Positions 49,603-61,674 of a stretch of DNA of 64,000 nt are shown in pieces. The notes under the pieces are model-generated. The model was given only the letters and a program-made list of their open reading frames with translations. It was not told the DNA's origin and made no database searches. Location of the stretch: the NCBI GenBank assembly GCA_007449985.2, contig VIIQ02000584.1, positions 186,001 to 250,000 of the forward strand, given 5' to 3'. Source of the DNA: Desmodesmus armatus. Lineage: Eukaryota > Chlorophyta > Chlorophyceae > Sphaeropleales > Scenedesmaceae. Positions within the stretch are counted from its first letter, which is position 1; the number at the start of each line of letters is the position of its first letter. The translations under genes and the position numbers were made by a program.

Positions 49603-51334
49603 ACCACGCTGCTGCAATGCTGTGCCTGGATTGCACACAACAGTGGTTGTGTTGCTGCCGCGACAGTTATGTCATGGCCGCAGTGTGATGGCGTGCTTGT
49701 GGGCGTGCCTTCGTGCTTTTTTTAGTTCAGTCAGTCTTGTTGTCAAGTTTCTTCAGTCCTCAGGTAGGGCGTTGTGTTGCATTCTTGCAGTCCGGGGAGG
49801 CGGCTCTGCTGCTGCTGCTGCTGTCAGTGCCTTCCCCAGGGCCATTCCTGGTGTCACAGAGTGGGTGTTGGTGAAAAACATTGTGGCGGGCGTTTGTGCG
49901 CACAAGTATGCAACATCGGAAGGCAGCGAGTTTGCAGTGTTTGGGAACTTGCTGACGCGGCACATGTGGTGGTTGAGAGGCACCTTGGCGCCGTGCAGCC
50001 TTGTTTAATCGCGGTGCATTGATGTGAACTGATCTGCAAGTGCCATTAGTAATTTGGACAAATATAGCATGATGGGAACAGGGTTTGTAGTCCGCAAGCT
50101 GGAGCTCTGCCGTCAGCTTGGCACATCCTGGAGCCTTGGTGGCTGTGTGTTGGTGGAGACGGCGTCAACATATTTTGAGGAGCGTGCGGCGGCCGCATTG
50201 TTGCGGTTCACTGCACTGCGCGACAGCAACAGAAACCATGTAGTAGCTGGACTGCTGCACTGCGGCGTGCGACACTTGTGTACATCACCATGGCTGTAGC
50301 GGGTATGGCTGTCGAAGATGCTGGGCAGGGGGTTTGTTCCCACTGCCTTTGAAGGCCCCTTCAAGGTTAGCATCCATAGTGCGTAGAACAAGATGCGTGT
50401 GGGGTTGTAGTAAGATTGCAGAGGCTGAAGCTGTCGTGTAAGCGTGTGGGGTTGTGTTTAAGTTTGTGCTGAGCCCCTCTCCCTGGTGTGAGTGTGGCCA
50501 TGTGCCTGGAGTGATGCCCGCCATGACAAGTAGGAAAGGTAGTGTCCTGTTGTTGGCTGTTGATTGATCGATGCAGGCAGCAAGGCAGCGTGATTGTGTG
50601 GTTTTAGGCCTTCCTGCACAGCCCACAATTGTGTGTTGTCTTTTTGGAGTGATCTGTGTACCGAGGGCACTGGGTGAACACGTGTTTTGTAACATTTCTG
50701 AGAGTGGTGTCAGTGTTATGTCTGCCCTAAGCAGCACCACTGACAATGCAGCACCACCCAGCCGCTGCGGCAGTTGCCAAGATAGCCATGTCCAACCTAG
50801 TGGAAGTGGCAACCCTAAACCCTTCAGACCAACTGAGCTGTTGAACATGCAACAATAGCCACAAGCTGTCACAGCTGTGGCAGTTGGCTGTTGGCAGTGC
50901 CAAAGCTGCACACCCAGAAACTCTACCCCCTTTTGTTCCATGCTGAGCTTCAACCACCGTAAAGAAGGCACATGTTTGAACTGTTCAAACATGTTGGAAA
51001 CTTCAAATTTGAGCCTATACCTCACAAGCTGTCAACCATGCAGCAGACACCGTGACCACAAGCTGCACTGGAGCCACACATGTACCCAAAAACACCACCA
51101 CCATGGACTGGGTTGCAGCACACACAGCAAGATTCCAAGCCACCGTGCACCATGACTCATGGTTGTTCTGTAAATCGGATTTACAGAAGAAGGAGCACCT
51201 GTGCCGTATGTGCACAGCAACGGGTGAAAACCTCTCAGTCGCCAAAAGTGGGGTTGAAGGGAGACATTCCATCACACACTAACCCCAAGCCAAGCAACAC
51301 ACCCGACATGCATTCCCAGGCCAACACCCCTCTG
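49603..51334. other. Intergenic region between convergent LCAT-family and DTW genes
   Basis: Long 3' flank with no supported exon. It contains the palindromic TGTAA hairpin at 51166-51188 and a TGTAA near 50693. Confidence 0.5.
51166..51188. terminator. Palindromic bidirectional poly(A) signal candidate
   Basis: TTCTGTAAAT CGG ATTTACAGAA is a perfect 10-bp inverted repeat with a 3-base loop. It displays TGTAA, the usual chlorophyte poly(A) signal, on both strands. It lies 147 nt past the DTW stop, between convergent genes. Confidence 0.5.
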
Positions 51335-51965
51335 TCAGCTGCTGTCTACCACCAGCCTGTTGCCCATGCCCATCCTCCTCTTGCTCTGCACCACACCCCT
51401 GCCTCCAGGTGCCATCCGCGCAGCCACAGCAGGGTTGAACCCCGCCTGATGCTGAGTCAGCAACCTCAGAGGGGCCACCACCTGATCGAACAGGCCTGGC
51501 TGGCCCTCCAGTATGGCTACTGCTGCTGCTGCTGCCTCTAGGGTGGTGCAGCACCCCTCGGCGGGTTGGGTGCGCAGCTTGGAGGCTGCGTCACGCTGAT
51601 GGAGGGGGGAGGGGGCGGGTGGACCTGCTGCTGCTGCTGCTGCTGCTTCTGGAGAGGTAGCGGCTTGCTGTATGTCAGCCTGCACTGCTAGCGGCTGTTG
51701 CTGCACCTGTTGCTGCACCTGTTGCTGCACCTGCTGCCGCTGCTGAGCGCCGCTGTGCATTTCCAGGGCTGCTGCTCCTGCTGCTGCTGGTGGACCTCGC
51801 TGTGCAAGTTCAGGGGCTGCTGCTGCTGCTGCTGCTGCGGCAGCTGCACCTGCTGGCCCAGCCCCTGTTGCCCCAAGATCAAGGGTGAGAAGTAGTCAAA
51901 CATTTCCTTGGCTTGGCGCCAGGTGCCGTCAACAAGCAGCAGCACGTACGCCGGACGGGACCCCA

Positions 51966-51998
<33 letters not shown>

Positions 51999-52392
51999 GG
52001 GGATTCTGTAGTGAGGCTGCAGCAGCAGCTTGCTGCTGCTGCTGCTGCTGTTGCTGCTGCTGTTCCTGCAGGCCCTGAGCCACCTCCAGCAGGTCCCTTG
52101 CACCTGAAAGGGTGTGGGTAGAGTGGCAGTAACAGACTTGTGATGCAACAGCTTGTTGAGCGTTGCTACAGCTGCTGCAGAGCTTATGTTGCAGAGTCTA
52201 GGAGGAAAGGGGGGGGGGGGGCTGCTGCCTGAACAACCTGTACAACCATGCCTTTACCTCTCCACCCCCCTCCTCCTCGCGTTGCTGCTATCTGCCCTCT
52301 GCTTCCTCCCTTTCGCCTCCCCCTCTATCTCCCAACATCCCCCCCCAACAGACCCCCTGCGCCCCCCCCCCCCCCCCTCTCTCTGTACCCCC

Positions 52393-52423
<31 letters not shown>

Positions 52424-52692
52424 ACACACGCTCACCGGGTCCAGAGAACATCACCAGCAGAGGCACATGCTGCCCCACCACCACCCCCTCCAGCAGTGAA
52501 TCCCACTGAGCCTTGTTCCCTTAACTCCAGTTTCCTCTGTACTCCCCCCCCCCCCCCCCATACACACACCCGCTCACCAGGTCCGGGGACATCACCAGCA
52601 GCGGCACTTGCTGGCCCACCACCACCCCTTCTGGCAGTGATTCCTATTTAGCCATGTTCCCTGTCATTCCCCACAAGCTCTGTATCATACAG

Positions 52693-52724
<32 letters not shown>

Positions 52725-53409
52725 TTCACACACGCTCACCATGTCCAGGGAACATCACCAGCAGCGGCACCTGCTGCCCCCTCACCACCACCTCCAGGAG
52801 TGAATCCCACTCAGGCCACAGCCCAGGCTTGAGTCTCCTCCCCACCAGGGTGGTCAGGCAGGAGGGGGACAGCACACGCGACAGCAGGGGGACGGTGGCC
52901 AGAGTGCGCCTGCCGGGGGGGGGGGGGGGGTAAAAAGGGGGGGGGGGGGGAGGGGTGAAAGCGAGAATGACTGGATGCCTGATACTATCCATAACACATA
53001 TCTGTAGCTTTCAAGGACTGTTCAGTAGTACAGCATGGTCAGGGTGCAAAAGCGCTCCACAGGACAAAGCTCTTGCAGGGCAGTGGTTGGCTGGGTGCAG
53101 GGTGGGGAATGCAAGTGGTGATAGGTTCAACTGTAGCCGGACCAGCTGCAGCGCTTTCATTGCAGGCCCCCCTTTCCACCCCATTTGCCCCCCCCCCCCC
53201 CGCCCCCGCCCCCGCCCCCCCCCGCGCGCCTCACTTTAGTTCGTGTGGGTGTTGCAGTATGACAACCTGTCCAGTCAGCTCCAGCGGCTGTGCTGGGAGG
53301 GCGGCACAGTAGCACACACGCAGGGGGCGGCCACAGCCAGCACACACGGGACGCTTGACAGGCTCAGGAACGCTGCTGCTGCTGCTGCTGGTGCTGCTGC
53401 TGCTGGCGG

Positions 53410-53440
<31 letters not shown>

Positions 53441-53499
53441 GGTCCCATGACTGTGGTCTCCTCAAAGGCTGCTGTTTGGTCTGGGTCAGGTTGTGTCAT
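51335..53499 (-). CDS. DTW-domain protein, probable tRNA-uridine aminocarboxypropyltransferase
   Basis: Exons are 53499-53235, 52909-52740 and 52103-51335, about 401 residues after two one-base repairs. Exon 1 ends with the Cys motif CAGCGRP ... CYCAALP and ILQHPHE. Exon 2 has ATVPLLSRVL, VGRRLKPG and PLLVMFPG. Exon 3 has the signature DGTWRQAKEM and the C-terminal LRTQPAEGCCTTLEAAAAAV. These are the ordered landmarks of the DTW family (TapT/DTWD1/DTWD2), which transfers the aminocarboxypropyl group of SAM to a tRNA uridine. Two Gln-rich insertions, one before and one after DGTW, are not typical. The frame steps by -1 in the GCA tract of exon 1 (about 53380-53440) and again near 51765. The ATG at 53499 is the only start in reach. 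The exon 2 donor has two extra copies in intron 2. Confidence 0.88.
52425..52805 (-). repeat. Triplicated exon 2 end and donor of the DTW gene
   Basis: The plus-strand block CGCTCACC, GGTCC-type sequence, then ACATCACCAGCAG and GGCAC-TGCTG with CACCACC, occurs at 52733-52805 (functional), 52571-52645 and 52430-52505. Each copy is preceded by a C-tract and a CACACA run. The copy nearest the exon is the one used. Confidence 0.9.
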
Positions 53500-54107
53500 G
53501 AAGTTGAGGTATGTTCAACAGTTCAGACAGCTGGAAGCACAGCTTAGAGCCTAGGGCCTTTGGTGATTGTTGGAGCGCTCCAAACCACGCTGGTGGGGGT
53601 CTGACTGCTTGGTGAACTTCGATGTTTAGGAGAGCTGTATGCTTCCAATAATGATCTGAATATCAACTAACTCTTGCAACAAGGCCTTTAAAGGAGTACT
53701 GTGATCAGTTCCTACGCTCTTTCACTCTCTGCTCAGCAGTTGCCTTGTGACAGTCACAGGGGGTTGGTTGCATGCCCCTACGGCACGTGACAATGCAAAC
53801 AAGAGGTAAAGAAGCTTGTTACGGTTGAGATTGAATCTGGTTGCCTCTACAGAATACTCGTTTTTTGGGGGGGAGGTTGTTACAAGTAGATACTTTCACC
53901 GCAAAGCGGTACTCTCTACACTTGATCGACTGGGTAAGCCAAAGACGCACACCTGAACCGAGGGAACCTGCAAAGACACGTCAGACAAGACCATTTTTTG
54001 AAAGCAGATCGTCCCAGTCATCGTTGCATTCTGTCGTTCCTGGGCCTGAAAAATACACTTCACGCTCCTTCAAGCTACAGTACAAACAACACGCGGCCTG
54101 CTTACCC
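53500..54107. promoter_or_regulatory. Divergent upstream region of the DTW and RecN genes
   Basis: 608 bp between start codons. It carries the dispersed hairpin motif at 53860-53918. No TATA box was recognised. Confidence 0.4.
53860..53918 (+). repeat. Dispersed hairpin motif, copy 3
   Basis: This is the clearest copy: GGGGGGAGGTTGTTACAA, GATACTTTCACCGC, AAA loop, GCGGTACTCTCTACA. It lies between the divergent DTW and RecN genes. Confidence 0.65.
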
Positions 54108-54751
54108 ATGATTCCGCGATCTGGTAGTTTTCGGGCCAACAGCAGTAGAGTTGGGGTTGTCCCTGCTGGAAGTGCCCAACAGCTGCTAGGTGCGATTGGC
54201 GTTGCTCATTGGGGTTCAGACATCTTGCGATGGTGAATCATGGCATCTATAGCTTGATATCAACTTGCCGGGTGGTTTGTGGCAGCGCAGTCCAAGGCTG
54301 GTCATGCAGCAAGTGCATTGCCTGCAGATCCTGCTCTTGGAGGGGTCACCAGCGGTGCTCGCAGATGGAGTCCATACATCGTTCTCCTGGGGCATGCTGA
54401 AGGGAAGTTCAGCACACCAAGCCACATGTAATGGACATGTATATCTGCTCTTGACTTGTATGCTCTCTCAGGTTGCAACTTCAGGCTCAGCAGACGCAGC
54501 AGCAGCGCAAGAAGCAGCACCAGTGCAAGCAGCAACAGCAGTCTCAACAGAGACACCAGCAGCAGCAGCAGGGCGAGTGTCACAGCAGGCTCCTTCACCA
54601 CTGCTGCTGCCAGCTATGTTCTGTCAGCAGCTGCAGCACAGAGCAGCAATGCAAAGGGTGTCGATGGTGCGCACGACAGCAGCAACAACCAGCAGCAGCA
54701 ACAACAGGCGATACCGCCAGAACATGTCCACCTCACACACCTTGTGGTGAG

Positions 54752-54790
<39 letters not shown>

Positions 54791-57700
54791 GCGCACGCCT
54801 CACCCCCCCCCCCCCTGAACACCTCACCATGCACCCCCAAACTAGGAAATTCCCCACCCCGCACCACTCACTGATATCTCCATGGCTGCACAAGTCACTG
54901 CGGGACATGCAGACAGAATCGCGCAACACAGCAGCAAGCAGCAGCAGCACACCACGAGTTGTGACCTCGTCACAAGCGCATGCACCCTCCTCTCATCCTG
55001 CTACCCGATTCGCACATGCATGTGCCACCTGACAATCCTTCTTGCTGTTGCTCATGGACATAGTCCCGGTTATTTCAGTGTCCTTCCCATGCCAATGTTG
55101 ACCTTTGTGCCTCCCCCCCTGACCTCCCTCCCCCATGTCTTGCCTCCTCCTGCCCCCCCCCCCTTTGCAGTCCCTGTCAGTGCGTGACTTTGCCCTCGTC
55201 TCCAGCAGCAGTGTGGCTCTCACCCCCGGCCTCACCGCCATCAGTGGCAGCAGTGGAGCAGGCAAGTCAGCACTGATAGAAGCCCTAGCAGTGCTGCTGG
55301 GGTCACCACCCCCGGTGACTGTGTGCGGCCCCCAGCAGCAGCAGCAGTGATTGAGGGGCGCTGGTGGTTGGCAGCAGCAGAGGCTGAGGGGGTGGCGGGG
55401 GTGTTGCAGCAGGCAGGAATGCCGGCTAAGGCGCTGCCGCAGACAGCAGCAGCAGCAGCAGCAGGAGGAGCAGCAGCAGCGGAGGGGGCAGCTGAGGAGT
55501 TGAGAGGAGCCTGGCTGCACCTACGGCGGGAGGTGGGTTGCTGCCTGCACAGCTTATGTATTGGCTCAGGGGTTGGGCAGGGAGGTCCAGCATTTGACTT
55601 GGACAGCGTGGCGTGTGTGTGATTGTGTGTGTATGCTGAGGTCATGTGTGTGTGTGCCTGCGTGCACAAGGAAGGAGGGCGGGGTCAGCATGTTGACAAG
55701 GAGCCGCTTGTGGGCAGCGGAAGCAAACCTGGGCACTGACTGACGCACAGATCTCCAAAAGCAGCAGCTGGGAGTTTGGGGCACTTTGCTAATGGCGCGA
55801 TGGCGGGGCAGGTATACACCACTGTCCTGCTCCCCCTCCCCACCCCCTCCTCACACCCGCGCCCTTCGTTCTCTCTGCAGGTCAGCAGCAACCGTGCGGC
55901 CAGCAGCAGCAGCAGTCGCAGCCGCGTCCTTATCAACGGCACCCCCACCAGCCTCCGAGTGGTGCGATCAGTGGCCGACAAGCTCGTCGACATTAACGGC
56001 CAGGCGGCGTCACTCGCACTGCGCGACACGCAGCAGCAGCTGCTGCTGCTCGACAGGCTGGCAGGTGTCACCGGGTTACGCCAGCAGCTGGGTGCTGCTG
56101 TTGCGCAGCTGGCTGAGCTGGAGCGGCGGTTGAGTCAGTTGGATGCCCTGGGTGATGATGAGGACAGGGCGGCACTGCAGCGACGCATTGACATACTGGA
56201 CAGAGCCGGGTTGCAACCAGGTAAGGACAGCTTTTTGCTGTTTGCTCAGGTTCCGTGGAACATTACAGAACCTGAGCAAAGAGCAAAACTACACGGAACT
56301 ACAGAGCAATTGTGGTTTCATGGGCTTGGGGAGTGGGCGTTGGGGGGGGGGGGGAGTTGGCTGGGGGAGGTGATGTGGAATGTGAGTCACACACAGTGTG
56401 TGTTGGGAGTTTGTGGAGCTGCATGTGTTTGGGGAGGGGGGGGGGGGGGGGCAAGGGGGCGGTCCTGGGTGATGATGAGGACAGGGCAGCACTGCAGCGA
56501 CGGATTGACATATTGGACAGGGCCGGGTTGCAACCAGTTGGGGGAGAGTGGGGGTGGGGTTGGTGGAGGCGGTGTGGTAGGTGAGTTGGGCGAAGTTGGG
56601 CGGTATACATTTGTGGAGCTGTGTGTGTTTGGACGGGGGGGGGGGGGGGTAGGTAAGAGGTGGACAAAGTTGCCCCCATAACTCAAACCACGCGTGTCTT
56701 AGCAGTAGGGAGTGCAATCCCGCAGCATCATCAAGGCCCTTGCTGTTGTTGCCTGTTGCAGCGCACTCCCCTCCCCCCATCAACACACAGGTGAAGAGGA
56801 CACCGTTCGGCGGCCTCCCTCTTTCTGCGACACTCCTCCCCACCCCTACATTGGTTTCCACCACCCCTCACCCCATACCAACCGTTGCTTTGGACCTGCC
56901 GGCAAATTAACATGATGATACGCGCTGCCCTCCCCCTCAACCCGGGGGTGTCCTGTTGCGGCAGCCTCCCTCTTTCTGCGGCACTCCTTTTCACCCCTTA
57001 CATAGATGTCTGCCAAACCCAGATCGTAAACCCTAAACCTGCACACATATATTTGAATGCAGGCGAAGACGTGACGTTGCGGCGGCGGCTGGCAGCAATG
57101 GAGGCGAGACGGGGATGCCTGGAAACAGCAGCAGCACTACAAGCCGCCATACGCGGTGACAGCAGCGGCAGCAGCAGCAGTACTGCCGCTGGGGGTGGCG
57201 GTTCAAGCTTACTGGAGGGTGTGGGTTTAGTCATGACTCAGCTGCGTGGGCTGCTGTCGACTGAGGAGCAGCAGCGGCGGCTGCTGCTGGCCGAGCGGCA
57301 GCAGCTGCGGGCGGCGGCTGGCAGCAATGGCAGCAGCAGAGACAATGCAGCACATTATGCAATCTCAGGGGGTGCGGAGTGGGGTAGGATGGGTGGGGAA
57401 GAGGAAGAGGGTGGCGAAGAAGAGTGGGAGGAGGGGGAGGAGGATGAAGGGGAAGATGATGATGATGTTGATGGTGAGGTGCTGTCATCGTCTGCTGGTT
57501 TGAGTGCACTGTGTGTTGCACTGGAGGAGCTGGAGGCAGTGGAGGAGGGACTCAGGGAGGCAACAGCAGAGGTGGGTGCACTTATGCTGTGGTGAAAGCA
57601 AACAGAGGCAGAGAAAGGCTGAGTCTTCACTAAGCTGGGGCTGGTGTAAGGGGTAGGGGGTAGGCAGGGAGGGGTGTTGAGGAGGGGGGAAATGAGGAGG

Positions 57701-60700
57701 GGTGAAAGGCAGTCGAAGAGGGGCTCAGGGAGGCAACAGCTGAGGTGGGTGGAGCCCTAGCATGCACACGCAGAGCCTCGTGAGTGGCACAGCGGAAGAC
57801 AGCTTGGGCTGCATCCGGTTGAGCCCTCGGTGGTGTTTGTGTGTGAGGGGAGGGGGGGGGGGGGGGGGGGGGGGGGGGCTGGAGGCGGTGGACGAGGGCG
57901 TGATGGAGGCAACAGCAGAGGTGGGTACCTGCACATCAATCCAACCGAAAGAGCCTTCACGTTTCACAGTGTTGATCCGCAACTGATACATGTGGTCCTT
58001 GCCTGTGTATGTGCACCATGCAGCTGTCATCCTATGCAGGTGCTGTTGACTACAGTCCCAGTGAGGCTGCCTCCCTCAGTGCCCGGCTGGAGTTGATCAG
58101 CAAGCTAGCCCGGCGCTTCAGGAGTACTCGTGGTGCCAGTGGGCTGCTGGAGCTGCAGCAGCAGTGGAGTGAACAGCTGGAGCAGTACTATGCATCACAA
58201 GGTAAATGGGTGAGAGGGAGGGGGGGGGGTAATTGTGTGTGTCTGTTTTTTGGGGGGGGGGGGGGGGGGGGGTCTGTCTGGGGGGGGCGGGCAGCAGAGG
58301 GAGTGCATGCGCACTCATGCAGTGTGGTGTGTTTGGGGGGGGGGCACAGGTGGGTGAGGCCAGAGTAGACAAATCTGCGTCAACACATTGCTGAGATGTG
58401 TTCTGCTGTGGTGTGCTGTGTCGCCACCTTACACTGCCATGCCATGCTGTGCCGTGCTGTGCACCCTGCAGGCCAGGCTGAGGTGTGGCGTGCTGAGGCA
58501 GGCAGGCTGCAGGGTGTCATATCGGACCTTGCGATACAGCTGTCAGCAGGACGGGTGGCAGCAGCAGGGAGACTAGCAGCAGCAGTGCAGGTGGGGGGGG
58601 GGGGGGCTAGGGGGGGGCTATGCTGTGCTATGAACCACCAGCTGTGGGCCCCAAAACATCAAACACTTGGTGCTTGTGTGTTTGTCGCCCAACTTCATCC
58701 ACAGTTCCAACATAAGCCCACCGTCGACCAGGGCCCCTGTGGGCAGCTTCATGGTGGGCAGGGCCCTTAGTAGTACTAGTACACCTAGTAGGTGTGCATG
58801 ATGTCGCTAAGTCAGGGACCACACAATGCACAACATCACATCCAGACTCCTCTGCCCCGTGTACATGTATGGCGTGTGTCTGTGTGTTTGGCATTGAAGA
58901 TGCATGTGTAGCTAGCATACAACGAACATGCAAGTCACATGCAAGCAATTCATGAGGCACACCAACATAGTCCGACAAGGATGGAAAACCTGTGTGTCTG
59001 TGTGTGTCTGTATGTGTAGGCCCAGTTGGGTGAGCTTGTGATGGGCAACAGCAGATTTGCTGTACGGCTGGACTGGACACCTGCACAGGAGGGACAGGTG
59101 AGGGGGGCAATGCTCTTTTCCCAACGTTTTTTGGGGGGGGGGGGGGGTATTTGGTGGGTGTTGGTGAACTCCAACTCACTCACAATTCATCTCAGTGCAG
59201 CCCAATTCACTCACAAATCACTCCATAATTTACTCAGATTCACTCACAATTCACTCTCAATCCACTCCAATGCACTCCATTTCACTCCAATACACTCACA
59301 ATTCACTCCAATTCACTCCATATCACTCGAGTTCACCCCAAATCACTGCAATTCACTCCCAATTCACTCACAATTCACTTCAATTCACTCACAATTCACT
59401 CCAATCCACGCCAATTCACTCACAATTCACTCCAATCCACGCCAATCCACTCCAAGTCAATCACAATGCACTCAGAATTCACTCCAATTCACTCCAATTC
59501 ACTCCAATTGACTCACACATCACTCACACTTCACTCTGATTTACTCCAATTCATGCCAATGCACTCAGCATTTACTCACAATACACTCACAATTCACTCC
59601 ATTCACTCACAATGCAATCAAGCGTGAGCGGTGCTTGAGCAGTCCTTTGTTATGGCGCCCCCTGTGGACACCAGCTGAACAGCACGTGAGGGACAAGTGA
59701 GGGGGGGGAGGGTGGGGGGCTATGGACATTGTATGGCCCCGCCCGGGGCCAGAGGGGGGGGGGGCTTCTGGTAGGTGGCAAACCATGAAGTTGTGAGGCA
59801 CCATGTGCTCAACATGTAAGTGAGGCAATCAAACATGTAGGGTTGAAAGGTTTTGTGCACGTTCCAGGTATTGAATCCGGCAGCACATGCGCACTTCACA
59901 CCCGTCAAAGAAAGAAAGAAAGATCCAGATACACCCCCTTTGTATTGTACGGTCAAACATCACCAAAGGCAAACGTGCCGGTTGCTGACACTGCCTCTGC
60001 AGCTGGAGCACACTGTATGGCAAATGCCGCCATAGCATACCTTGTATAGCAACTGGTGTGCACTGATCGTTTGCGTGGTGTGTGCTGCCATGTTGTGTAG
60101 GTTGCATCTTCCCAGGCAGTGTTGGTTCCATCAGCTGCCAGGCCCCCAATGGAACCTCTCACTGCATCCACCATACACCAGCAGCAGTCAATACAAGACT
60201 CACCCAGCAGCAGTAGCAGCAGCAGCAGCACACAGGCGGCTGTCCACCAAGGCCCCAAGCAGGTGTTCAGGGTATCATCGGCAGGGCTCGATACCGTGAC
60301 CTTCCTGCTGGCAGCCGGCCCCTCTGAGCCCCTGCGGCCCCTAGCAGACGTGGCCTCAGGGGGAGAGGCCGCAAGGGTGATGCTGGCCCTCAAGGCAGCA
60401 GCAGCAGCCGTCGCTGCCACTGCTGCCACCCCCAGCAGCAGCAGCAGCAGCAGCAGCAGCATCCCAGCAGCAGCAGCAGCAGCAGCAGCAGGTGGTGAGG
60501 GTGGTCCTCCCCCTGTGTTGGTGCTGGATGAGTTGGATGCGGGGGTGGGCAGCAGGCTGGGTGCGCCCATTGGCCGACTGCTGCAGCGGCTGGTGGCGGG
60601 GGGCAAGCCTACAGCCAGTCAGGTGCTGGTGGTGACACACACACCACAGGTGAGGCGGCGCGAGGGGGGGGGGTGCTCGGGATGTGGGGGGGGGGGGGGA

Positions 60701-61113
60701 GGGGGCCAGGGCTGGAGTACTACTTCCGGTGCGGTGCATAATCCAATGGCTGTCCCAAACAGGGACATGGTTTTGGTTGAAGCCTTTGTGATGGCTGTGC
60801 AACAGGGCAGGAGGGAGTAGGGAGGACGTGGCAGATCATGACTTTTCATCCCTGCATGTGTTGTATCAGTCGTTTCATCAGAACTTTCGTCACCAAACCC
60901 TCCCCCCCCCCCACCTTTAGGATCACTTTCAAACATACTCATCATGGTGTGTGTTCTGTGTCTCCTTTGCAGGTTGCTGCGTGTGCCAGCTCCCACATCC
61001 AGGCTGTGAAAGGCCCGGGGCCTGATGGGCGCATCATCAGCACTTTCAGGACACTCAGCAGCACAGCAGAACGGCTGGACGAACTGGCAGACATGATGGG
61101 ACTACTGCCACCC

Positions 61114-61146
<33 letters not shown>

Positions 61147-61218
61147 CAGAGTGAGGAGGCTGTGAGGGCCAGGCAGTTGGCGGCACAGCTGCTGGCAGCA
61201 GCACAGGAGGGAGCAACC

Positions 61219-61257
<39 letters not shown>

Positions 61258-61674
61258 AAGGCAGAGGACATGCCTGTGGCATCACATGGGTGCATGTCGA
61301 GGGTTGAAAAGGCAGGAACAGCATCAGCAGCAGCTGCTGAAGTGCCCAGCAGCAATGATAGCACTGCCTGCAGCAGCAATGGCAGCAGCAGCAGTGATGT
61401 TAACGTGTTTGCGGGGCTGAGCGCTGCTGCAGCAGCTGCAGGTGCAACGCAACAGCAGCAATCGCAGCCGACAGAACCAGAGCAGCCAGGCACTGCTGAC
61501 AGCAGCAGCAGTAGTAGTAGGGATGACAGCAGCAGTACTGGTGCTGGTGCCACCAGCGTACCAGCAGCTGAGTGGTCTCCTAGCCCCAGCCCAGCGGTGT
61601 CATTGTCTATCACGCTGTGTGACAGACCGTTACTTTGTGCGGCTCGCCTGTTGGATTTGGTCCCTGTACATTGA
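54108..61674 (+). CDS. RECN: RecN-type DNA repair ATPase, predicted organelle-targeted
   Basis: Ten exons: 54108-54189, 54472-54746, 55171-55532, 55881-56220, 57063-57575, 58040-58201, 58472-58590, 59020-59097, 60101-60649 and 60973-61674; about 1,060 residues. The start MIPRSGSFRANSS and the next Ser/Arg-rich 50 residues look like a transit peptide. Then follow LSVRDFALV, Walker A GSSGAGKSAL, VLINGTPTSL and DINGQ. After coiled-coil segments with a split acidic insert come VASGGEAARVMLALK (signature), Walker B VLVLDELDAGVG and VLVVTHTPQVAA. RecN is an SMC-like protein that tethers broken DNA in bacteria; plants and algae keep an organellar form. Poly-Ser, poly-Ala and Gln inserts enlarge it. 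The frame steps by -1 in a C-tract near 55332. Exon 1 was chosen because its phase fits exon 2. Confidence 0.9.
56148..56545 (+). repeat. Duplicated exon 4 end of RecN, copy with a dead donor
   Basis: CTGGGTGATGATGAGGACAGGGC, CACTGCAGCGACG and GGGTTGCAACCAG lie at 56149-56220 and again at 56463-56537. The real site reads CAG|GTAAGG, while the copy reads CAGTTGGG, so it has no GT at that point. Confidence 0.9.
57520..57930 (+). repeat. Triplicated exon 5 end and donor of RecN
   Basis: GAGGGACTCAGGGAGGCAACAGCAGAGGTGGGT at 57544-57577 has near copies at 57718-57751 and 57894-57927. The frame of exon 6 requires the donor to be GAGGTGG|GT rather than GAG|GTGGGT. Confidence 0.85.
59160..59625 (+). 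repeat. TCACTCCAAT-type short tandem repeat in RecN intron 8
   Basis: Roughly forty variants of a 9-11 bp unit (ATTCACTCC, ATTCACTCACA, ATCCACGCC) follow one another. The block is A/T-richer than the rest of the window and lacks G-tracts. Confidence 0.9.

Noticed and set aside
49820..50010. Plus-strand frame after the LCAT stop (GVTEWVLVKNIVAGVCAHKY)
   Set aside because: No splice sites join it to the gene and no family is recognised; treated as 3' UTR.
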